Shown piece by piece: positions 58,826 through 64,000 of a stretch of DNA of 64,000 nt (its first letter is position 1; every line of letters starts with the position of its first letter). This DNA comes from Limonium bicolor (Eukaryota > Streptophyta > Magnoliopsida > Caryophyllales > Plumbaginaceae): contig CM041780.1 in the NCBI GenBank assembly GCA_023374045.1, forward strand, positions 172,861,339 to 172,925,338. The letters run 5' to 3'. The notes beneath the pieces were generated by a model. It had not been told where the DNA came from, searched no databases, and saw only the letters and a program-made list of their open reading frames with translations. The position numbers were made by a program, and so were the translations under genes.

Positions 58826-59999
58826 CGCATTGTTGGTTCTAATGATAGTCTCTCTGGTTGTAGAACATGAGAAGGATGAGGCATGTATTTCTTAAGCTGA
58901 GACACGTGAAAAACGTTGTGTACTTTGCCCAACTCTGCTGGCAAATCAAGTCGATATGCCACAAGGCCCACCCGCTATGTGATAGCGTAGGGTCCTACAA
59001 ACTTCGGGCTTAGCTTGCCCTTCTGTCCAAATCTGAATACACCCTTCATCGGTGATACTCGTAGAAATACTTGGTCGCCAACTGCGAACTCAAGGTCTCT
59101 TCGTCTCTTATCAGCATATGATTTCTGTCTGTCTTGTGCTGCCTTCATATTATTTCTGATTTGTTGTACTTCTGCCTGGACTTGCTCTAAGTACTCAGGT
59201 CCAATGATGATGGTCTCACTAGACTCATCCCAGCACAATGGTGTGTGGCATGGTCTGCCATATAATGCTTGAAAAGGTGACATCTGTATAGAGGCGTGAT
59301 AACTATTGTTGTATGCAAACTCGATTAGGTGTAACCTATCTATCCAGCTACCCTGGAAGTCCAAGGCACATGCTCGTAGCATGTCCTCTAAGGTCTGAAT
59401 AGTCCTCTCTGATTGACCATCCGTCTGAGGATGAAACGCTGTGCTAAGCTTCAATTCAGTTCCAAGTGCTTCGCGAGTAGCTCGCCAATATCGTGAAAGA
59501 AATCTGGTATCTCGATCTGAAACAATAGTCTTTGGTACTCCATGATGTCTGATAATTTCTTTTTTGAATAATTCTGCCAACCTTGGCACCTTCCAAGTGT
59601 CTTTCATCGGTATAAACCTCGCCACTTTGGTCAGTCGATCAACAACAACCCATATCATATTTAGTCCTCCTCTCGTAGGTGGTAGTCCCACCACGAAGTC
59701 CATAGAGATATCATAAAACTTCCATTCTGGAACTGGCATAGACTGCACCATGCCTCCTGGTCGTCTATGTTCGAATTTCACTTTCTGACAAGTGAGACAT
59801 CGAATCACATATTCTGTCACGTCGCCCTTCATACCACTCCACCAGAAATGCCTCTTTAGATCTTTGTACATCTTAGAAGCTCCTGGATAGACAGATGTGG
59901 AAGAAGTGTGGGACTCTCGAAGAATATGCTCTTTTATATCTGTGTTGTCTCTGGGAATACACAATCTGCCCTTTAATCTGATCAGCCCATCATCGTGTA
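58826..59999 (-). pseudogene. Integrase of gypsy copy B
   Basis: A frame of over 320 codons (58975-59964) covers the zinc site, core and C-terminal domain: [48 protein letters not shown] (DDE residues present), then VGDQVFLRVSPMKGVFRFGQ. The zinc-site His before PGA is Tyr (SVYPGAS), a C-to-T type change, so activity is doubtful even though the frame is open. The frame shifts at about 58975 before the HVSQLKKY block. Confidence 0.88.
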
Positions 60000-60199
60000 G
60001 CTGGAACTCATACTTTCCTCTTCGAATGTACCGTCAGACAACTTCTGACTGATCTCCATCATCCGCTGATCATTCAGCTGTGCGCTACGTATGTCGTCTA
60101 TAAGACTCGAGCTAGCCACAATAGCATTTAAGGAATGTGCTCGTCGGCTCAATGCGTCTGCTACAACATTAGCTTTTCCTTCTTTGAACTGCGAATCGA

Positions 60200-62034
60200 T
60201 GTCGTAATCCTTGAGAAATTCAACCCATCTTCGTTGTCACATGTTTAACTCCTTCTGGGTGAATACATATTTCAAGCTTTCGTGATCCGAGTATATGGTC
60301 ATCTGGACACCATACAGGTAGTGGCGCTAGATCTTCAATGCAAATACAATTGCTCCAAGTTCCAAGTCATGTGTGAGATAGTTCTCCTCATGCTTCTTCA
60401 GCTGTCGGGAGCGTAGGCGACTACCTTCCCATTTGCATGAGTACGCACCCTAATCCCTTGCCTGATGCATCACAGTAAACTTCATAACCCTCTATGCCTT
60501 CAGGTATAGTCAAAACTGGTGCTGAGGTCAAAGCATCCTTCAAATACTGGAATGAGGTTTCACATTCTGTAGTCCATGTGAATGGCGCGTCCTTCTTCAT
60601 TAAACGTGTCATTGGTTTTGCTATTCTGGAGAAGTCCTTGACAAACCTTCTGTAGTAACCTGCTAACCCAAGGAAACTCCTGATATCAGTCACTTTCTTT
60701 GGTCTGGGCCAGGTGCGAACTGCTTCTATTTTTGCTGGATCCACAGCGATCCCAGCGTCCGAGATAACATGTCCTAGAAAGGAAACTCGATCTAACCAAA
60801 AATCACATTTGGAGAACTTAGCATAAAGCTGGTTCTCCCTTAAGATCTCGAGTACACGTCGGAGGTGACTCTCATGCTCTTCCTTAGACTTTGAATAAAT
60901 TAGGATATCATCGATGAATACGACTACGGTCTTGTCCAGCTGCTCTCTGAATAATCTGTTCATTAAGTCCATGAAGACTGCCGGTGCGTTTGACAAGCCA
61001 AAAGGCATAACTGTAAACTCATAGTGGCCATATCGTGTTCTGAATGCTGTCTTTTCCCTGTCTTGCTCCCTGATAGGTATCTGATGGTATCCTGATCTCA
61101 AATCGATCTTTGAAAACACCTTTGCTCCTCTTAACTGATCAAACAAATCGTCAATTCGTGGTAGTGGGTATTTGTTCTTCACTGACACTGCATTAAGCTC
61201 TCTATAATCGATACATAACCGAAGGCTTCCATCCTTCTTCTTCACAAAAAGAACTGGTGCTCCCCAAGGCGATACGCTAGGTCGTATGTATCCCTTGTCT
61301 AGTAAATCCTTCAACTGTTCCTTCAACTCAGCCATTTCTGCTGGTGCCATACGGTACGGTGCCTTAGCTATGGGACCGGTACCTGGTAGTAATTCAATGG
61401 AGAATTCTACCTCTCTGGCTGGCGGTAAGCCTGGAAGTTCCTTTGGAAAAATATCCAGAAATTCTGACACCACTGGCATATCTGGATCAAAATCTGGGTC
61501 GTGCTCTACATCCTGAACATAGCATAAATATACTTCCTTCTGTTTCCTGACTTCTTTGTACATGGACATAGCAGATATCACTTTTATTGATGGTGCTCTA
61601 GGGCTCTGGCGGTAAGACACTGTCACTCTTGATGGGCTCTTAAGTAACAGTCTGCGCTCTGCACAAAGGATGCGGCCTCTGTGCCGCCCCAACCAATCCA
61701 TCCCGGCTATGACATTGAATCCTAGACCTCTGAACTCAATTAGGTCAATGGGAAATTCCTCCTCCTTAATACGGATAGTGGTCCTCTATAAAGACGAGTG
61801 CAACTGACCTTCTCCTTAGACGGGAGTGCCACCTTGAAATCAGGTAACTCTACAGCGTCTAGCCCCAACTTCCCCGCAAGCGAAGGCGAAACGAAAGTAT
61901 GTGAGGCTCCGGAGTCAACAGTACTGATGCAGCCACTCCATTGACAGGAAAGGTACCAGTGAGGATCGTGCCGCCCTTGCTGGCCTCCTCCTCAGTAAGT
62001 ATACTTAAGGCACCTTCCGTCTCCTTAGCACAAC
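60200..62034 (-). pseudogene. Protease, reverse transcriptase and RNase H of gypsy copy B
   Basis: From [10 protein letters not shown] (61701) a frame of 426 codons holds the entire RT with [52 protein letters not shown] and the intact catalytic [26 protein letters not shown] and RNase H ([13 protein letters not shown]) follow. One-base losses near 60412, 61782 and 61918 break the RNase H end and the protease (LFDSGAS). The RT core is the best preserved enzyme in the window. Confidence 0.9.
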
Positions 62035-63013
62035 CTAAAACAGAATCTGGGTAAGTACTTTGACATATGATGGAGGTCGAAAGACATTCACTTTTCATAA
62101 CAATAATGCTTCATTGATGAGATGATCTCTTTCAGGTGTCTAAACAATTACAATGCTAGTATTTTCTAAAGTCAAACTTAATCTTCCTGGTTTCATGTGG
62201 GTGGTGTTTATCACTGTCGAAGGCGTTGATTTTATTTTAATCCTTTTAATTCCATGGTATAGCAACCTTGACTTTCCACCCATTATTAAAACAACTCCTG
62301 ACTTCAATATGATTTTCTTCGCAAGGTCCACACGCTTCTGCTCGCCATATAGGAACTCTGCGTCATCTCCAATTGACAAGATAATACTGGTATCCCCTAA
62401 TCGAAGGACCCTTGTGTTTCATCCTTGTCCTGGTGTAGTCCTAAGCGGCCTCCTTCTTCATAGAAGTTGATGATACATAGATCAGCCCTTAGATTGGGAA
62501 CTGGATCTTCTTCTAATTGTTGAGCTGTATTAACTGCTTGTTCCACAATTTGTAAAAACTTCTGGGATTTTTGGTACTTGCGCTCCATCTTTCTTGTATC
62601 CTGGTAGGTCTTTGAGTAAGGATTCCAGTCCTTTCCTAAGCACATCATTTTCAGCTTCATTTTTGATCCTCCTGGAAATTCGGGAGTGTAGAACCCTCTG
62701 GTCCTGCTCCCAGTTCTTGACATCTTCTGATGATTGCAATTTGTGTTTCCGGCGTTAGGTATCTTTGAGTAGTATTAATCCTGGTTGGATAACCTTACAT
62801 TGTTCGTTCGTGGTTCTTGTGCTTTGATAATGTTTTCTTCCAGGGAGGGGTGTGAGGGGATAGGAAAGCATATCTTATAGCTTCCTACGTGGTTTAAAAT
62901 TCTACTAGTGAGTCTTATTAGTTCTTTCCTACTCAATTAGGCACTTAAGGCATGCAAGCACTCATTCACAACATTCACTGCTCAATGACATGTTCGTATG
63001 GGTTTAGTAATAC
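62035..63013 (-). other. Possible 979-bp intron between gag and pol, copy B
   Basis: CAG|GTATTACTAAAC at 63013 and TTCTGTTTTAG|GTTGTGC at 62035, as in copy A. The acceptor has a better pyrimidine run (TTCTGTTTTAG) than that of copy A. Confidence 0.5.
62157..62936 (-). pseudogene. AlkB-like dioxygenase, copy B
   Basis: Homologous to 49989-50780. GFYTPEFPGG, MKLKMMCLGKDWNPYSKTY, INFYEEGGRLGLHQDKDE (iron ligands), SIGDDAEFLYGEQ and GGKSRLLYHGIKRIK are readable. The Trp codon after LGKD is intact where copy A has TAG. The stop after GSFD is shared with copy A. One base is missing near 62703 (after AGP) and another near 62168 (T-run), so the second Arg of RxxxxxR and the natural C-terminus are lost. 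The frame is also altered between TYQDTR and FLQIVEQAV. Confidence 0.82.
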
Positions 63014-63348
63014 CTGGGTTGGTAGAAGTACCAGCTTCATCTAGCGGTCCATAACGTGCAGGGCGGGTCCCGATGCTGGGCCTTTCCCTTAGCTCCCTGG
63101 GCTTGGTTTGTTGGTGGAGGACGTGTATCACTGGTTCCACTCTTATGGCCGGTGTTTGCCTTTGCTCCTGGGTGATAGTTCTTGCTCTCTGGGTTTCGAA
63201 TGCACTCGAAGGCACATGTCCCCATATCAGACAGTGGCGGCATTGGACTTTCTCCCCTTGGCAGTCCACACCGGGGTGATCCTTTCCACATTGTCTACAG
63301 TTGAAGTGGCGACAAACTTCTGGCCCGTATTTGAGCCATGTCCAGAAC

Positions 63349-63436
63349 CTAATACAAACGAGGTCAATTACATATTTCAACGGTACTGAAGTAATCACAT
63401 AAGTTTCAAATTTAACTGTTTGGTTAGAGTGCCTAC
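63349..63436 (-). other. Putative gag intron 2 (88 bp), copy B
   Basis: GTAGGCACTC...TTTGTATTAG on the element strand, equivalent to 51197-51284 and of the same length, although neighbouring coding sequence has accumulated indels. Confidence 0.65.
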
Positions 63437-63675
63437 CCTTAGATGGGTAGGTTTTCTGTGACTTTGCTGCTCCGTGGGTTACTGCTGGGGGTTCCCAGCA
63501 GTCTGGTTCCCCTTCCCCTGATAGGACCCCGGCCTCTCTGAAAGGGTTTGTTCCTTCTGTTGGAGCTTCCCGGCTTGGCATCATCGTTGCCAGGCCCGTC
63601 CTTTCTCTTTTGGGAGCTCAAAGCATCCCTTCTCTTGCATGTGATCTCCACAACGGAGGCAGCGTGGTAACATTC

Positions 63676-63764
63676 CTGAAATTCAAGGTATCAGTTTCCA
63701 AATCTCCCATGACGGAGTATAGTAGCTAATAAAATTCCAACTGGTTTATTTTCTCCTGTTTTAC
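63676..63764 (-). other. Putative gag intron 1 (89 bp), copy B
   Basis: CTTACAG|GTAAAACAGG...GAATTTCAG|GAATG on the element strand. It is two bases shorter than in copy A through run-length changes, and both splice sites are kept. Confidence 0.66.
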
Positions 63765-64000
63765 CTGTAAGCTGGTGGGAATGACTGGTCCCATCCCAAA
63801 TTGGAGCCTAGGACTCAGTCCCCTATAGAACCGGTCGACCAAAATCTGGTCCGAGTATCCTAATCCTGGTAGTAGTCGGAGTAGAGAAGTAAACTTTGCA
63901 TAGTATTCATCCACTGTCATCTTTCCAGTCTGTTCCAGTGTGTCAAACTCCCTAGTTTTCACCATCCTGGTGCGGGCCGGGTAGTACTTACCTCTAAGGA

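Larger units (their letters stand above)
57461..64000 (-). mobile_element. Chromovirus-type Ty3/gypsy retrotransposon, copy B (interior, runs off the window)
   Basis: It has the same gene order as copy A, in the same orientation. It carries hAT transposon 1 at the identical site but lacks MITE 2. The gag N-terminus, primer site and outer LTR lie beyond 64000. Its RT core and integrase frames are longer and better kept than those of copy A. Confidence 0.92.
63014..64000 (-). pseudogene. gag of gypsy copy B, C-terminal part (continues beyond the window)
   Basis: Capsid-domain end (KTREFDTLEQTGKMTVDEYY, FTSLLRLLPGLGYSD, FYRGLSPRLQFGMGPVIPTS), the basic region after intron 1 and the zinc knuckles CRQCGKDHPGVDC and CRHCLIWGH are present. 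A one-base loss splits the second knuckle (near 63218). Intron-like gaps lie at 63349-63436 and 63676-63764. Confidence 0.85.

Overview
This window is from a plant nuclear genome, almost certainly a dicot. It holds Ty1/copia, chromovirus Ty3/gypsy and Tat-like LTR elements, hAT-type non-autonomous transposons and one arabinogalactan-peptide gene of land-plant type. Nearly everything is nested repeat DNA. I cannot name the species. I see no bacterial, organellar or CRISPR features.

Layout. 1-976: ends of two LTRs inserted in a copia element. 977-18797: a decayed Ty1/copia element on the + strand, split at 3231/17336 by a 14.1 kb coding-free LTR element (3232-17335, - strand, target duplication GATTT). 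18798-23984: host-like DNA with the only convincing host gene (arabinogalactan peptide, 19616-19822, - strand), a 750-bp near-perfect palindromic transposon (20564-21313), an AT-rich stretch, telomere-like imperfect repeats and a 22-bp minisatellite. 24054-37723: a solo LTR (target duplication TATAC) split by a 9.5 kb Tat-like element without coding capacity (25510-34963, + strand, target duplication GCCAC) that is full of tandem repeats. 37729-39686: AT-rich spacer with exon-like scraps. 39687-64000: a tandem arrangement LTR-internal-LTR-internal of a large chromovirus-type Ty3/gypsy retrotransposon on the - strand. Copy A is complete except for its mutations. Copy B runs off the right edge.

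The most unusual content is in the gypsy copies. Between gag (zinc knuckles) and protease, both carry a same-strand reading frame of about 263 codons that matches AlkB-type Fe(II)/2-oxoglutarate dioxygenases. Copy A keeps the HxD...H iron ligands and the RxxxxxR co-substrate motif. The gag frame of both copies is broken by two short stretches that look like spliceosomal introns (88-91 bp, GT...AG, in-frame joins). The AlkB frame lies inside a third possible intron of about 1 kb between gag and pol. This suggests a retrotransposon lineage that captured a nucleic-acid demethylase gene and could choose by splicing between gag-pol and a separate AlkB product. Both copies in the window are now damaged and share nonsense mutations, which implies that the tandem arose after the lineage had begun to decay or was mobilised in trans.

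The coding-free element (3232-17335), the solo LTR and the gypsy array share LTR ends (TGTAACACC...GGTATTTCA on the + strand). The coding-free element and the gypsy array also share a Met-tRNA-type primer site, a hairpin over that site and a doubled polypurine tract. They look like autonomous and non-autonomous branches of one family. Many differences between paired LTRs are single-base run-length changes, so some frameshifts may be sequencing errors.
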